Assembly (NCBI GenBank): GCA_028023455.1
Contig: JAQFVV010007223.1
Span: forward strand, 1 to 64,000
Direction: 5' to 3'
Length of the DNA stretch: 64,000 nt
DNA from: Epiperipatus broadwayi
Taxonomy: Eukaryota; Onychophora; Udeonychophora; Euonychophora; Peripatidae
Shown: one piece after another, positions 36,381-49,240 of the stretch
Layout: every line of letters begins with the position of its first letter
Numbering within the stretch: the first letter of the stretch is position 1
The notes under the pieces: generated by a model
What the model was told of the DNA's origin: nothing
The model's input: the letters and a program-made list of their open reading frames with translations, nothing else
Database searches by the model: none
Position numbers and translations under genes: made by a program

Positions 36381-38230
36381 TGCTTCCAAGCAAACCTTTA
36401 TTGAGTCTATTAGGTTACAGAGTCATATCTAATATCTAGTACTATATTGATTTGTTAAAATTGCAAGAAAACAAATTACAACTATGCACGGAGATCAATT
36501 AAAACATTTTTCAGTACATAAATCTTTATCATTGCTGCATACTTTTTTTGTTTGTTTTTAAATTTGGTCTTCTAATTAGTTCAGTTGATGCTTGCATCTC
36601 TTTAAAGTTGAAAATTTCTAATGTTGAAAATGTCACCATCTCTCATATTGGACTTATATTTCATAGACTAGATCTTGGTTTCAAGTGTGGCAATGTGGCT
36701 GCAAACACATCTGGTTGAGCTAGGATGCTGTCTTTTTCTGAACAATTCTAGTCTTATTGAGTATGTTGCTGGGTGTTATTGAGGATTATTAGCAAGAGCA
36801 AAGGTACATCTGGTACGCCAGTAGGCATAAAGGCTATATGTTGCTGCATGAATAGCAGGGATGTTGCCTTTTTTAAACATATTTATTATTTCATCACTTG
36901 AAATGTTAGCCCCTCTGTATATGGTAAACATTGTGTGACACATTGTTTCTAGCACAGTGCAGGAATGAAGGAAATGATCTTGTGTCTCTTCTTCTCTATG
37001 ACATAACCCACACAGGGGATCTATATTTGTATAGAATCTATGAAATCCAAGGAAATGTGTTATGGGTAGAGCATTAAGATTAAACTTAAGTAGAAAATCA
37101 AATAATTTTGGTTCTAGTGACCACTTTCTGAATTGTTGCAGTAGTTGCCTATTGTCTATCCCAAGAGCTGATGGATATAGATTAGGTGTCTGGTTTGGGT
37201 ATAGTATATTATAAATGTCCCAGTATGTATACTTGTTTTCATTATTGAGTGATATTTTGTTGTATATTAGCTTGAGTTCTTCAATCAGAGTGGATAGATA
37301 TCCTTATGAAGGGGGTGGTCTGTCTGTGGGTATTATATTGATCACAGACTCCAGGTCTGGAAATCTTTTTATGGTGGCTATTAATAGATTTACTGATTTC
37401 TGTGTGTAAAAAACATTGATTGAATGGAATCTGAGTCCATTGTTAAGTGGCAGTCTGCTCAAATCTTTTTAAAGAGATCACCACTGTCTTTCTCTTCCAT
37501 ATTAGTTTATTACATATTGATATTTTAGATATGAATGTTTTTGAAAATTTGATTATAGGTGTATAGTAGGTAATTTTTTGTAATTATAAGTTGATTATAT
37601 AGTGCTACCTTCGCATATATTGACAAGTACGACTTTTCAAGTGAGGCTGTGACTTTTTCAGCATCTTTAATTTATTTTGAATTTTTTGCCTCACTCCTTC
37701 CATTGGTGCCAAGGTAGAATGGGAAACCAAGAAAAGCAGATGGTTTGCCATTAAACATCTCTGTACAGTGGTTGCCTGAGTACATCGACCATGCTGCGGT
37801 TTTATTTTTAAATTATAATTTGTGGTATTATTCTTGATTATCTCTTATAGTATTGGGGGATTCTTTTTAGAGGAGAGGAAAATGGTTACATTGTCCATAT
37901 AGACTATGCATGATATATAAAGCAGTGTTTTGAATTTGAATGCCTTTTATTTATTTATTTATCTGTATTAATAGAGGATTTGTATATAGCGTGAAGAGCA
38001 AAGCACTGAGGGGACTTTCTTGTGATAGATTGACTTGGTATGAAAGCTAGTGATTTTTTCCCATTCAGTGTGATGTGGATTTCATGGCTGAGTAGTAGAT
38101 TGACTATTATATATAGTAGGGATGGAGGTGTTGTGGTTTTTTTCAGAATATCTAATAATTTGGCTATAAGCACTAAGTCAAAAGCTGCTTTGATGTCTAT
38201 CTGAACTATAATCGGTGCATATTTATTTTT
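36381..38230 (-). mobile_element. LINE copy A, 5'-truncated
   Basis: Minus-strand copy of the LINE family seen in fuller form at 39.45-43.6 kb. It runs from a 3' end (AGACTCAATAAAGGTTTGCT) upstream through the C-terminal region and RT fragments. It stops near 38214 in RT block A, read as IVQIDIKAAFDLV. Frames are badly broken; one open piece is 37955-38173 (LNGKKSLAFIPSQSITRKSP). The 3' end abuts an (ATT)n array, and the truncated 5' end lies within 25 bp of the next one. Confidence 0.8.
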
Positions 38231-38253
38231 TTACTACTTCAATGATGATGATG

Positions 38254-38519
<266 letters not shown>

Positions 38520-39369
38520 GTTTCAAAGCAAAACTTTATTGAGTCTAAAAACTTACAGAGTCACATCTAGTAATATATTGATTTTTTACAAATGAAAAAC
38601 AAATTACAACTTTCAGTATATAAGTCTTTATCTTTTCTGCATACTTTTTTTTTCTTCTTGTTTTTAAATTTGGTATTCTATTTAATTCAGTTTATGCTTG
38701 CATTTTTTTTAAAGTTGGAAAAAATGCTGATGTTGAAAATGTCATCATCTATCTTATTGGCCTTTATATTTCATAGACTGGATCTTTGTTTCAAGTGTGA
38801 CCATGTGGCTGCAAATATATCTGGTTGAGCTAGGATGCTGTCTCTTTTTCTTAACAGTTCTAGTTTTATTGAATATGTTGCTGGGTGGCATCAAGGGTTA
38901 TTGGCAAGTGCAAAAGTGCATCTGGTGCACCAGTAGGCATAAAGGCTGTATGTTGCTGCACGAATAGCAGGGTTGTTGCCTTTTTTAAACGTATTTATTA
39001 TTTCAACAATTGAAATGATAGCCTTTCAAGTCAATATACAACAAAATATCACTCAATAATGACAACAAGTATACATACTGGGACATTTATAATATACTAT
39101 ATCCAAACCAGACACCTAATCTACAACCATCAGTTCTTGGAATAGACAACAGGCAACTACTGCAACAATTCAGAAAATGGTCATTAGAACCAAAATTATT
39201 TGATTTTCTACTTAAGCTTAATCTCAATGCTCTACCCACAACCCATTTCCTTAGATTTCATAGATTCTATACAAATATAGACCCCATGTGTGGGCTATGT
39301 CATAGAGAAAAAGAGACACAAGATCATTTTCTTCATTCCTGCAGTGCCCTAGAAACAATACGCCGCACA
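38520..39369 (-). mobile_element. LINE copy B with 5' inversion
   Basis: 38520-39023 is minus-strand LINE sequence, close to copy A's 3' part (36381-36911). At 39024 the orientation flips. 39024-39369 is the immediately upstream part of the LINE on the plus strand, encoding YWDIYNILYPNQT, then LDRH-free FDFLLKLNLNALPTTHFL and the MCGLCHREKETQDHFLHSC zinc-like motif. It corresponds to about 36926-37273 of copy A in reverse complement. Adjacent source segments joined head to head with a small gap are the hallmark of twin priming. Confidence 0.8.
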
Positions 39370-39370
39370 A

Positions 39371-39450
<80 letters not shown>
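39370..39450. repeat. (ATT)n array, 3' tail of LINE copy C
   Basis: About 80 bp of ATT between the inverted end of LINE copy B and the 3' end of copy C (CGTTTCAATAAAGGCTTTAT on the plus strand). Confidence 0.95.
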
Positions 39451-39451
<1 letters not shown>

Positions 39452-39699
39452 GTTTCAATAAAGGCTTTATTGATCTCAATGGTTTACATAAGTTTACATC
39501 TAGAAAATTTGAAATTTAACATACAATGAATAATATTAGGGTAAACACATATAAATGAATTTAGTGGTTACACTTTGTGGTTAATGGACTATAACAATAT
39601 AAAAAATAAAAAAGCAAAAATAATAAGAGTTCTAAAGTTTGAGGAGCTTATTTAGTTTTGTCCGCATGTTACTTTGAATGTTAGTTGTATGATAGTTTT

Positions 39700-40764
39700 C
39701 TTTGCAGCATTCACAGCATTGATGGTTGTTTTAACAATGACCATGTTGCTACATATAAGTGGGGGTTGGTTATTATTTTATCTCTATTTCGAATGTGTAA
39801 CAGTTTGTTGCTAAATGTAGCTGGTTTGTCGTCTGGTGTTATTGCCAATTAAAAAAGTACATCGGGTGCACCAGTATGCATATAGAACAAATGTGGCTGC
39901 CCTAATGCTAGGTATTGATCTTGCCTGAAAAGCAGCTATTATGTGATTAATGATTGTACCCATTTTTCTGTAGGTGTTACACATCATCTGTCATGTTTGG
40001 TTAAGTGCTACACATTGATAAATAAAGTGGTCTAATGTCTCTTCTGCTCGCTGGCAGAGTCCACAGAAGGGGTCAATAGATATATACATTCTTTTATGAA
40101 AAAGAAAATGGGTTGTTGGCAAGGCAATGAGATTGATTTTCATGATAAAATCAAAGTATTTGGGGTCTAGAGCCCATTTTTTATATTCCTTGAATAGTCT
40201 CTTGTTGTTAATTCCTAGCATAGGTTGTATAACATTAGTACCTGCTTCTCTGTTTATTAAACCATAAATATCCCAGTATGAATACTTATGCAAATACTGT
40301 TCTGGAATCTTGTCTGTGTTTTTGCATTGGTATATAATGTTGGTGAAAAAAGAACCTTTTGGAGGTGGTCTATCTGTTGGAGTAACTTCTAGAAAGTGGT
40401 TAATTTTTGGGTATTTGACAAGTATTGTGATTATTGAGTTCCTTAACTTTTGTAGATGAAAAATATTGATGTTGTGCAAGCCAAGTCCATTTTTTATTAG
40501 GGGTTGGCTAAGTTTTTTTGTAGAAATTGCTACTGTTTTTCTGGCCCAAAGTAGTTTATTATATATGGTTTTAATTTTTGAAATGAACCCCTTTGAGAAT
40601 AAAATAACCGGTACATAGTAAGTTATTTTGTTTGTGATAAGCTGGTTAATTAACTGTACTTTGGAATATAGTGAAAGATATGCTTTGGACAAGGAGTTTA
40701 TAATTTTTGTGGCTTCTTCTTTAAGTTTATTTTGGATATGGCATCTCATTCCTGTAATTCCCAT
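39700..40764 (-). pseudogene. LINE copy C ORF2 C-terminal region
   Basis: A 257-codon frame (39991-40764) from MGITGMRCHIQNKL through KAYLSLYSKVQLINQLITNK, LLWARKTVAIS and PTDRPPPKGSFF to DPFCGLCQRAEETLDHFIYQC. The last has the same C-x2-C-x8-H-x4-C spacing as the 29.35-kb fragment. After a stop or shift, similarity appears to continue to about 39700 (RAATFVLYAYWCTRC). It is frameshifted from the RT core. Confidence 0.8.
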
Positions 40765-40868
40765 ATGAAATGGGAACCCAAGGAAAGAGTTTGGTTTTGA
40801 TTTGTAAATTGATGTACATGGTTTACCAGTGTATAGTGACCAGGCTGTGGTTTTTGCTGGATTAAATG

Positions 40869-41389
40869 TTAATTCATATTTTTGTGAATATTCTTGTAAT
40901 ATCTTTTGGAGTTGTGGTATTTGTTTTTTGATGTTAGGAATATGGTAACATCATCCATATAGGCGATGCATGTAGTGCACTGTGTTGTGTCTGGTATCTC
41001 GATCCCAGTAAATGCATTTTGTATGCTTTTAATAAGGGGATTGATGTAAAATATAAACAATAGTGAACTAAGAGGGGATCCTTGGGATATAGATTTGGTG
41101 GGTGTGAAAGATGGTAGTTTCTTCCATTTAAAATTATATGGATCTCTCTGTTCAGAAGCAGGTTAGCAATTATATATAGATGTGTTCTAGGAATTTCTGT
41201 GTCTTTTAGCATTTTTAGAAGTGTGTATATATTGACTGAGTCAAATGCAGCTTCTATGTCAAGCTGCACAATAATGGGTCCATATTTTTTCCGCTGTTTT
41301 ACTGTGGCTAGAATTGCTTTGAAGAATAAGGCTGCTTCTGTTGTTGAAGAGTTTTTCTTTGCATATTGTGCTTTGGAGATAAGTGGCAT
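40869..41389 (-). pseudogene. LINE copy C reverse transcriptase core
   Basis: Two overlapping frames (40934-41389 and 40869-41060) joined by a frameshift near 41060. The first contains block A, IIVQLDIEAAFDSVN. The second contains block C, CIAYMDDVTIFL (catalytic DD at about 40950-40955), preceded by a block B-like PLSSLLFIFYINPL. Key aspartates are present, but the shift breaks the protein. Confidence 0.85.
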
Positions 41390-41422
41390 TATATACGGTT
41401 CAATTTCATCTTTAATAATTTT

Positions 41423-42454
41423 TTACATAATTTTGATCAGCAAAGGTCCCATAGATATTGGTCTGATGTCTGTAGTAGTTGGGATAATTGCTTTCTTTTT
41501 ATTATAGGGTACTATGGCTATTGGATAGACACCCTCAATGGGTTGAATTTGTTGTGCTAGATGGTTTTCTAACTGACACAAATATTCTGTTGTGAATTTA
41601 CTTAGATGCTTTAGTACAAACAATGGGACTCCAAGACTACCTGGATGGCAAGCATTTCGAATAGTATTTAGTTTTGTTGTGAATAGATCTTTTGTGAATT
41701 GGGTTTTTGTCTCTGGTGGGCCAAACAAATTATGTGCTATTTTATATGGCTGTTTTTCTTGTAATTTCTCTTTAAAATATTTAAAAATTGGCATAATCAT
41801 ATTGTGTCCTGCATATGTTCTACTATTTATATATAGTGCCATTGGCACTTTTACATCTGGTTGGTTCCCCAGTGCCCATCTTATATAATCTCTTGTCCAA
41901 GTGTGTGGCCTGGTTAGGCATACCTTGCTTTTCTTTATCTTCAGATAGCTTTTGAGTTCATCACATGCTTTATTGTATGCATGTGTAAGCTTGAATATAT
42001 ACTGCTGGGTGCAGTGTGATGGGTTAATCATGATTATTCTCTGGTGTAACTGATCTGCCAGAGACAAAAGTCTTGATGGTGGAGGCTGTTTTTTTGTTAT
42101 ATGGTTGATGTTAAATGACAACATTCCCATAAATGCTAGATATTTCTGGACTGGGTTCAAAGTCATATCTTTGATTTTGTTTAGCATTATGTAGGTCTCA
42201 GAGAACAGAAATTCAGGGGTTGTTTCTGGGAGTAAAAATCTTATTGTTCTTGTAAGTGGAAAGGGTGATATTTGAATTTGGGCACAGTCAATTGTGACTA
42301 TTTGAGCTGAGTGATCGGAAAAAGTTGAGGGAGTTAGTTTTATTTCAATAAGGTGGTGAAGCATTGGAGAATAAAAGCACAGATCAATAAGTGGAGAGAA
42401 GTGATTATTGTGGAAAGAGATGGCATCATCTGGCAAAAAACCTTGGCCACTCAT
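41423..42454 (-). pseudogene. LINE copy C ORF2: endonuclease end and pre-RT region
   Basis: A 343-codon frame in phase with the endonuclease segment. It starts with the rest of the APE domain: LIDLCFYSP and STFSDHSAQIVTI, where SDH carries the catalytic His. A long linker follows, and it ends in the first RT motifs AIVPYNKKKAIIPTTTDIRPISMGPLLIKIM. The next codon is a stop, and the frame then carries on into the RT core. Confidence 0.85.
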
Positions 42455-42496
42455 TAGTGGTATGTTTATTCTGTGAAGCCAATGTTGGGTAAATTC

Positions 42497-42943
42497 CTAA
42501 TATTTTAAATTAAAATCTCCAATTAAGACGGTTGGGTTTGAAGTTGTAGCTAACCTTGAATTAATGTTTGCAATTATGGTATCTATTTTTTTATCCTGTA
42601 AAGGCATATAAACAAAAACCAGATTTATTGTTATGCTTTTTTGGTTGAAGGTTGCAATTAATAAGTTCATGTCAATGTGAATTATTTTGAACGTTGTGAA
42701 TGGGAAATTTCTAGCAATTATGAGTCCAGTGCCAGCTGAAGGAGAGGAAGAGTCTCTGCAGCATGCACAGAAACCTTCCATATTTAAATGTTTGGCTGGG
42801 TCAGTTTGTGATCCAGCATAAATTTTTGTCTCAAGTATACCAAGCAAGTGTGGTTGTATATTCTTGATCCAATGTTTTAACTTATTAATTTTTGAGGTTG
42901 AGTTCAAACCCCTGACATTGATTGCCACAATTTTTATTTTCAT
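42497..42943 (-). pseudogene. LINE copy C endonuclease domain, N-terminal half
   Basis: A 148-codon frame of the apurinic-endonuclease (APE/exonuclease III) fold found at the start of ORF2. It shows AINVRGLNS near the start and LLGILETKI (about residues 33-41, with the catalytic Glu). Later come TGLIIARNFPF, VFVYMP and VLIGDFNLKY at the end (Asp and Asn of the GDFN motif). It nicks target DNA to prime reverse transcription. A single stop after LKY separates it from the remaining half, which continues in the same frame. Confidence 0.85.
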
Positions 42944-42977
42944 TATATGTTTTTTGATTGAGATTTAAATATTAGGG

Positions 42978-43593
42978 TTAATCTGGTGTTTCTTCCCATT
43001 CACTCTCATATTCCATTTCCAGATCTTCATCTGTTTCCACTGTAGTTGTATTGTTGTGATCAGAAAGGCTAAGGTTGGATTCTGTTTTGATTTTTTTGCG
43101 CCCTTTATTTTTCTTTGGTGGGCAGCCTGGTCTTCTTCTTTGTTCTGTGTCAGCTTTGGTGATTTGAGGCATATTTTGGGTGATAGCTGCCATAATTTCC
43201 ATTGTTGTATTATTTTTAATATTGGGTGTTTGGTGTGTTATATATATTTTTCTTGATCACTATTACTGTGTGAGTTTATTTGTTCTTTTATTATCTCTCT
43301 TTCATCAGTATCTTTGGTAGGCTGACTTAGATTGTGCACTGTTTTTTCCCATTGGAGCCTCTTGAGGCTGTTGACTTTCTGTTTTTTTATCAGTGGGGGT
43401 TTGAATTCTATTGGTTGATTTTGTTGATAAATCCAGAATTTCAGGTGCTGGCAATGTGTGTGCAGTTTTTTTATTATTCAATTGCTGTTGATCTGTGGTT
43501 TTTTTATTAATTTTTTCTTGTTTATTAGTTGTTTTCATTATCTGTTTTGTACTGTTTGATTCCAGTTGGTGAGCTTCTGTTGGTTGATCTTCA

Positions 43594-43600
<7 letters not shown>
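42978..43600 (-). pseudogene. LINE copy C ORF1 remnant
   Basis: Two open segments. 43305-43538, extendable upstream, is rich in Lys, Gln, Thr and Asn (TPTDKKTESQQPQEAP). 42978-43202 has a basic patch RPGCPPKKNKGRKKIK followed by an acidic tail (DEDLEMEYESEWEE). A frameshift and stops lie between them. ORF1 products of LINEs bind the element RNA. No CCHC zinc knuckles or coiled coil are visible, so assignment rests on position upstream of the endonuclease. Confidence 0.55.
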
Positions 43601-43721
<121 letters not shown>

Positions 43722-43930
43722 CAATGATGATTAAATCAAGCTTGGTGTCAAGTAAGATTAACATGTTACAAAGATAACAAAATGCTGAATTATAAACGAT
43801 AATAATAGATTTGCGAACTAGTTTCATTCAGCAGTTCCAAAACATTATGAACCACAAGTCAAACTATATTTGAATCTTATTTATATTTAGCACAATGACC
43901 TAATAGAAAGTGCATAACTGCTCTCTTTTT

Positions 43931-44085
43931 ATAATAATAATAATGATGATGATGATGATGATGATGATAATGATGATGATAGTGGTAGATAATGATGATG
44001 ATGATGATGATGATAGTGGTAGCATTAAATAGTAGTAGTAGTAGTAGAAGAAAAAGAAAAAGTAATAATAGTTAAAGTTGTAGCT
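43931..44085. repeat. Compound (ATA)(ATG)(AGT)n microsatellite
   Basis: Runs of ATA, ATG, TAGTGGTAG, AGT and GAAAAA units in succession. It may be a decayed tail or plain slippage. Confidence 0.9.
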
Positions 44086-46220
44086 CTGTAATGCATTAAT
44101 TACATAAATGTCACAAAAAACACCTGCTATTTATTTTATCAATTAATTTACAATTTATATTAATTTTGGTATTAAATATGTTTGCCAAGAATTCTTTAAT
44201 ATACTGTAATAATTTATTATTAACAATATTCCTACAAACATCCGCATAAAGAATATAGAAAGCAATTTGAAGTAAATCCAAAAATTAAAATTTGAAAAGT
44301 AATGCAGTTATATATGAAAGTTGTATTTTAAATCACAGAAAACATGTATATTTTAAAATGAATAAATGTGTTATGGTGGAAATAGTTAAATACTATTGTC
44401 TGGTATTCAACATACCATGGAAGCATTCGTAACTGAGCTGTACAGAATTTATTTACGAGATTTCTAAAACAGAACGTTTAAAACTCCACATTAATTCAAA
44501 TAAATTTAATGGCATTTTTTGATCAAACTAAAAACATTTTGTGACTTAAAAACTGCTGTAATGTAAATACTATTTTCAAAAATATAGATCAGCTGATCAG
44601 TTTAACCAGAAAAAATCAAATAATTAAATAATTGATTTCTTCATTTTGAATACAATAAAAATTTTCATAAAATTGTTTTGTTTTTCATCAGTCAAAATAT
44701 TAATTTCAAAACTTATGACAATATAAATGTGAAATATTTTTAATGTAGAGTGACGCCAACCATCAATTACACACATTTTTTTTACCTACTATTTTCTTTG
44801 ATTGATTCCATAATCAATATGGTATAGAAATATAAATTCATCACTTTGAATTATCACTTGGTCTTCATGCAATATTTTCTCACATGTACAGTTTTTTCCT
44901 TAATTTGAAAGAACATACAAATATTATTATTGCATTTATATATACGCACAAAAATATTTTCAAGACAATTCACAGGCTAGATTCTGAAAGAATAATTAAA
45001 ACAAATGTTTTTATTTTATTTTATCAATACCAATCTATTTCGTCAGATAAAAAATTGGTATTGATAAAGCTAATTAAAATGAGTCTTTGAGATCTTGTTT
45101 CTGAATTTTCTCAATAATCTATTATTTGCTTGCTTCATGAATAGTATTATATGTACATTAAAATCATTAAAATTATTGCATATATATATATATATGTGTG
45201 TGTGTAACATTTAAGTCATAAGTGTATATATATACATTTACTTTATTGTTAAAATGAGGTTGCCTTGACAACAGTTTGAAATTGTTGACTGTTATTGATA
45301 CTGGGATTGTCTAAATTATTAACTGATTTTTAATGATATATATATGTAAATGAAAAAATACAATTAAAATATTTTTGTAACTTTTAGACAAGAACAAAAG
45401 ATCTATAAATAATATATACTTGTGTTTTAAACTTTGTATTGTATCTAACTCAAAAAAGAAAGTCAATTGTTTTAAATATGTTTTAAAATGTTTTATAAAA
45501 AAACATGTAATATTTTAATTACAATAAAAGAATAATTAAACTGTTTTATGGCAATAGGTTATAAGATAAAGCATTAAATAAAATAATAAATGAGTTTGAA
45601 GACTGGGCAATCACAAAAAATATTTGTAGAAAAAAACACTTTTGTTTTACAGATTTAATTTCAGTGTATTAATTACACCAGTAGTTAAAATTAATATAAA
45701 AGGAGTTTCCACTTTATATCAAATTAAAAATTAAGTTATTCTACCTTTTGAATTTATTGTTATCAATATTATGTAGGACTAGAGATACCAAAAGACTTGG
45801 ATAGACTGCCTAGGTATATTTGGAAAATTATTTATTCTTTCATTACTATGTTGTTACCAAGAATTAACAAGCATGCATTAGAAAAGAATACCTTAAAACT
45901 TCAATAACTAAATTTGATTATCAATTGCTTGAACAGGGAAATTGTTATGTTTCTGACAGCACTTAACTAATTTAAATCAAATTGTAATGCTTATAAAATT
46001 AACAGCACTGGATATAAACCCATGTCTACCTAACTTTGTAAAAGGGTCATTTTCAAAATTTATTAGGTAAATTTTCCTCTGCAATGTTTATAGCTATAAG
46101 TTTATTTAAATTTGTTATTCTAATATTTAAAATAATTAATATTTATTTCCTAGTAATTATGTTAAGTTTATTGATATAAATATTTGTTTGAAAAGAATTT
46201 TTTCTTCTTGCTTCTAAACA
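44086..46220. other. AT-rich spacer, no feature seen
   Basis: No recognised gene or repeat; a (TA)n(TG)n run lies near 45178-45206. Confidence 0.4.
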
Positions 46221-46226
46221 ACATGT

Positions 46227-46536
46227 TGTAATAAACAATGAGGATTGCCAATTCCTCTACAAGCTTTATGATAAATGCTTAGCCAGAGCCAGCACTTAAA
46301 ATATCTCTGTCAGGAACCCCCCCCCCCAAACTCCTGACCATGGTTTCATGCTTTGGCACTTGTCAGCGAGGTGTGTCTGAACCTATCCTGACATCTCTCT
46401 GATGAGTGCCAATGCACAAATCCATGGTCAGGGGTTTGGGGGTGGGTGTTCCTGACAGAGATATTTTAAGTGCTGGCTCTGGCTAAGCATTTATCATAAA
46501 GCTTGTTGAGGAATTGGCAATCCTCATTGTTTATAA
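46227..46536. repeat. Palindromic element, about 310 bp
   Basis: Arms of about 155 bp, from AAACAATGAGGATTGCCAAT to its complement, run almost to the centre near 46381, where TTGGCACTTGTCAG faces CTGATGAGTGCCAA. A 10-12-base C run (46317-46327) is replaced by an interrupted G run in the other arm. The arms contain AAGCTTTATGATAAATGCT, similar to the ATTTATGATAAATGCTAC in the 14.6/15.0-kb foldback family. Confidence 0.75.
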
Positions 46537-47952
46537 CTTACAAGCTTAAGAGATAGGATCATGTGATCTATGACTTTTATTTTAACCTGTTGTAATGTTT
46601 AGTAATTAATAGATGCGAGGTGATAATGCTTAATAAATTGTTATGCTGTGTTGCCATATCAAATGTTCTGATACTATATTAAGTAACATTTTATTATGAA
46701 GATCACTAATATAAAACATAAAAAAACAATCATATTTTGTTCATGTATACTTAATTACGCATTCATCATGATATGGGAATTTCTCATCAAAATTGGATTT
46801 TGTATAAACTATAATGTATTAGAGCATGAGGGAATAAATTGTAAATTTTAGATGAAAAAATTTGACTTTAAAATAGAATACAATGATTTAGCAACACTTT
46901 TGTTTGGAGAGTGTTGCAACATTCAAAGAAGCCAAACCAACATTAGGTAAATACTATAGTAGATATATAATAAAATCAATTGATGATAAAAGTGTTTATA
47001 TTTTTTATTGTATCAGATAGTTCAAAGCATTTTGTTATCAATTTTCCCTAAACAAGTATATTAAAAATAGCATCTATTACATTTTCAACTCTTACAAATG
47101 ATATTTTATGATCTTCCACTTTTTAGGATTTAAATAAACATGACCTTATTGATGGATGAAATTTTCTCCAGGTTATCAAACCATTGTTTACTATTCTGTT
47201 TATAATAAAGTTTTCTACAAAACATATAAATTATCATAGTTTAACTGTAATACCTACTGTCAAGTGTGTTTAGTACATTTTACTATTTTCTATTGTGTTA
47301 GTTTTATGGAATACTCTATAGATTAATTAAATCCATTGGAATCACTAAAGTCTCATAGGTGATAGCTATTGTATCAAAAAATAATATGTGAATATAATTC
47401 TAATTTTTTATTTCTCTTTTTGCTAATAATGTAATTCTTATAAACTGCATTTAAAATGTTTCATTTTGTGACAATTAAACACATGACTCCTTTCTGTTGG
47501 TAAAATGTGTATACTTTGTGATTGCCTAAACCTTTTTATATTTTCTTTTTCTGTCATTTCTTTCACTACAGATTGTTCTCACATTGTTGGGAATGAAAGT
47601 GTGACCTGGATCTGTTTTTCAAGTATGTACGCTGGGCAATTCTCATGGATAAATTATAATATGCTTGAATTCACCATAATATGCAGATCTGCATGATGGG
47701 TCACTGCATGTGATTTTATAGATAACTTGAGATTTCGCAGCTGGTATTTTGTCTTGAGTAATTCAATAAGTTGTTCAGTGGGTGGAGACAATCTTAAACG
47801 TACTCTGTAAATGTTAATGTAAATATTTTTTTAGATTTTTTGCTATTCTAGGGATGTTTGGGAGGCTTATCTATATTTTGAGGATATAATTTATGTTTTT
47901 ATTTGTGTTGATATTAAATTTTCAATTACATATTAAGCCTCATTTACATATC

Positions 47953-47955
<3 letters not shown>
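46537..47955. other. AT-rich spacer, no feature seen
   Basis: ATCATGTGATCTATGAC just after the palindrome recalls the foldback leader at 14.58 kb. Nothing else recognised. Confidence 0.35.

Positions 47956-47956
<1 letters not shown>

Positions 47957-48015
<59 letters not shown>
47957..48015. repeat. (TA)n microsatellite
   Basis: About 59 bp of TA dinucleotides flanking the composite repeat on its left. Confidence 0.95.
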
Positions 48016-48018
<3 letters not shown>

Positions 48019-49225
48019 CAATAGATGGAGCTTTACCAAGACCTCCAAACAAGTATATTTGTTTACATAAACGTCAGAGTCAATATTCACTGTCTCTTTC
48101 ATTTTGCTCCACCCTCAGATTAGCTGATTTCAAGCTGACTTGCTCTCATCAGTGAAGGGATAGGAGTTAGAAACTAGACCTAAATATTAACTCCAAGTGT
48201 TTATGCAAAATGTTTCTATCAGTTTGCAAGCATGAATTTTTTAGACACCTAAATGTTTTCAAACTCAGCCTATCAAACTAGATAGCTATATGGGTCTGAT
48301 ATCAGTTTAGTTTCTCCACATAGTCAAAGCTTCTGCAATCTATGTCATTGCAAGAAAACTTTAAAGATACATTTATGAAAAACAAAACAAGTTTTATATA
48401 TGTAAAAACCTGCTATCACTTGTATTAATGATCAATAGATGGAGCTTTACCAAGACATCCAAACAAGCATATTTGTTTACATATAGCTATCTAGTTTGAT
48501 AGGCTGAGTTTGAAGACATTTAAGTGTTTAAAAAATTCATGCTTGCAAACTGATAGAAACGTTTTGCATAAACGCTTTGAGTTAATATTTAGGTCTAGTT
48601 TCTAACTCCTATCCCTTCACTGATAAGAGCAAATCAGCTTGAAATCAGCTGATCTGAGGGTGGAGCAAAATGAAAGAGACAGTGAATATTGACTCTGACA
48701 TTTATGTAAACAATTATGCTTGTTTGGAGGTCTTGGTAAAGCTCCATCTATTGATCATTAATACAAGCGATAGCAGGTTTTTACGTATATAAAACTTGTT
48801 TTGTTTTTCATAAATGTACCTTTAAAGTTTTCTTGCAATGATATAGATTGCAGAAGCTTTGACTATGTGGAGAAACTGAACTGATATCAGACCCATATAG
48901 CTATCTAGTTTGATAGGCTGAGTTTGAAGACATTTAGGTGTCTAAAAAATTCATGCTTGCAAACTGATAGAAACGTTTTGCATAAACGCTTGAAGTTAAT
49001 ATTTAGGTCTAGTTTCTAACTCCTATCCCTTCACTGATGAGAGTAAATCAGCTTGAAATCAGCTGATCTGAGGGTGGAGCAAAATGAAAGAGACAGTGAA
49101 TATTGACTCTGACGTTTATGTAAACAAATATGCTTGTTTGGAGGTCTTGGTAAAGCTCCATCCATTGATCATTAATACAAGCAATAGCAGATTTTTACGT
49201 ATATAAAACTTGTTTTGTTTTTCTT
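48016..49225. repeat. Composite inverted/tandem repeat, 414-bp period
   Basis: One unit lies in reverse orientation (48016-48430) and a partial one follows (48430-48483). Two direct units then start with TAGCTATCTAGTTTGATAGG at 48484 and 48898, which gives a 414-bp period. Outer ends are complementary: GATCAATAGATGGAGCTTTA at the left, TAAAGCTCCATCCATTGATC at the right. Copies differ by few bases. No coding frame. TA tracts flank both sides. Confidence 0.8.
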
Positions 49226-49240
49226 ATATATATATATATA

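Noticed and set aside
41199-41888. Plus-strand frames of 98-102 codons
   Set aside because: Shadows of the minus-strand LINE copy C ORF2.
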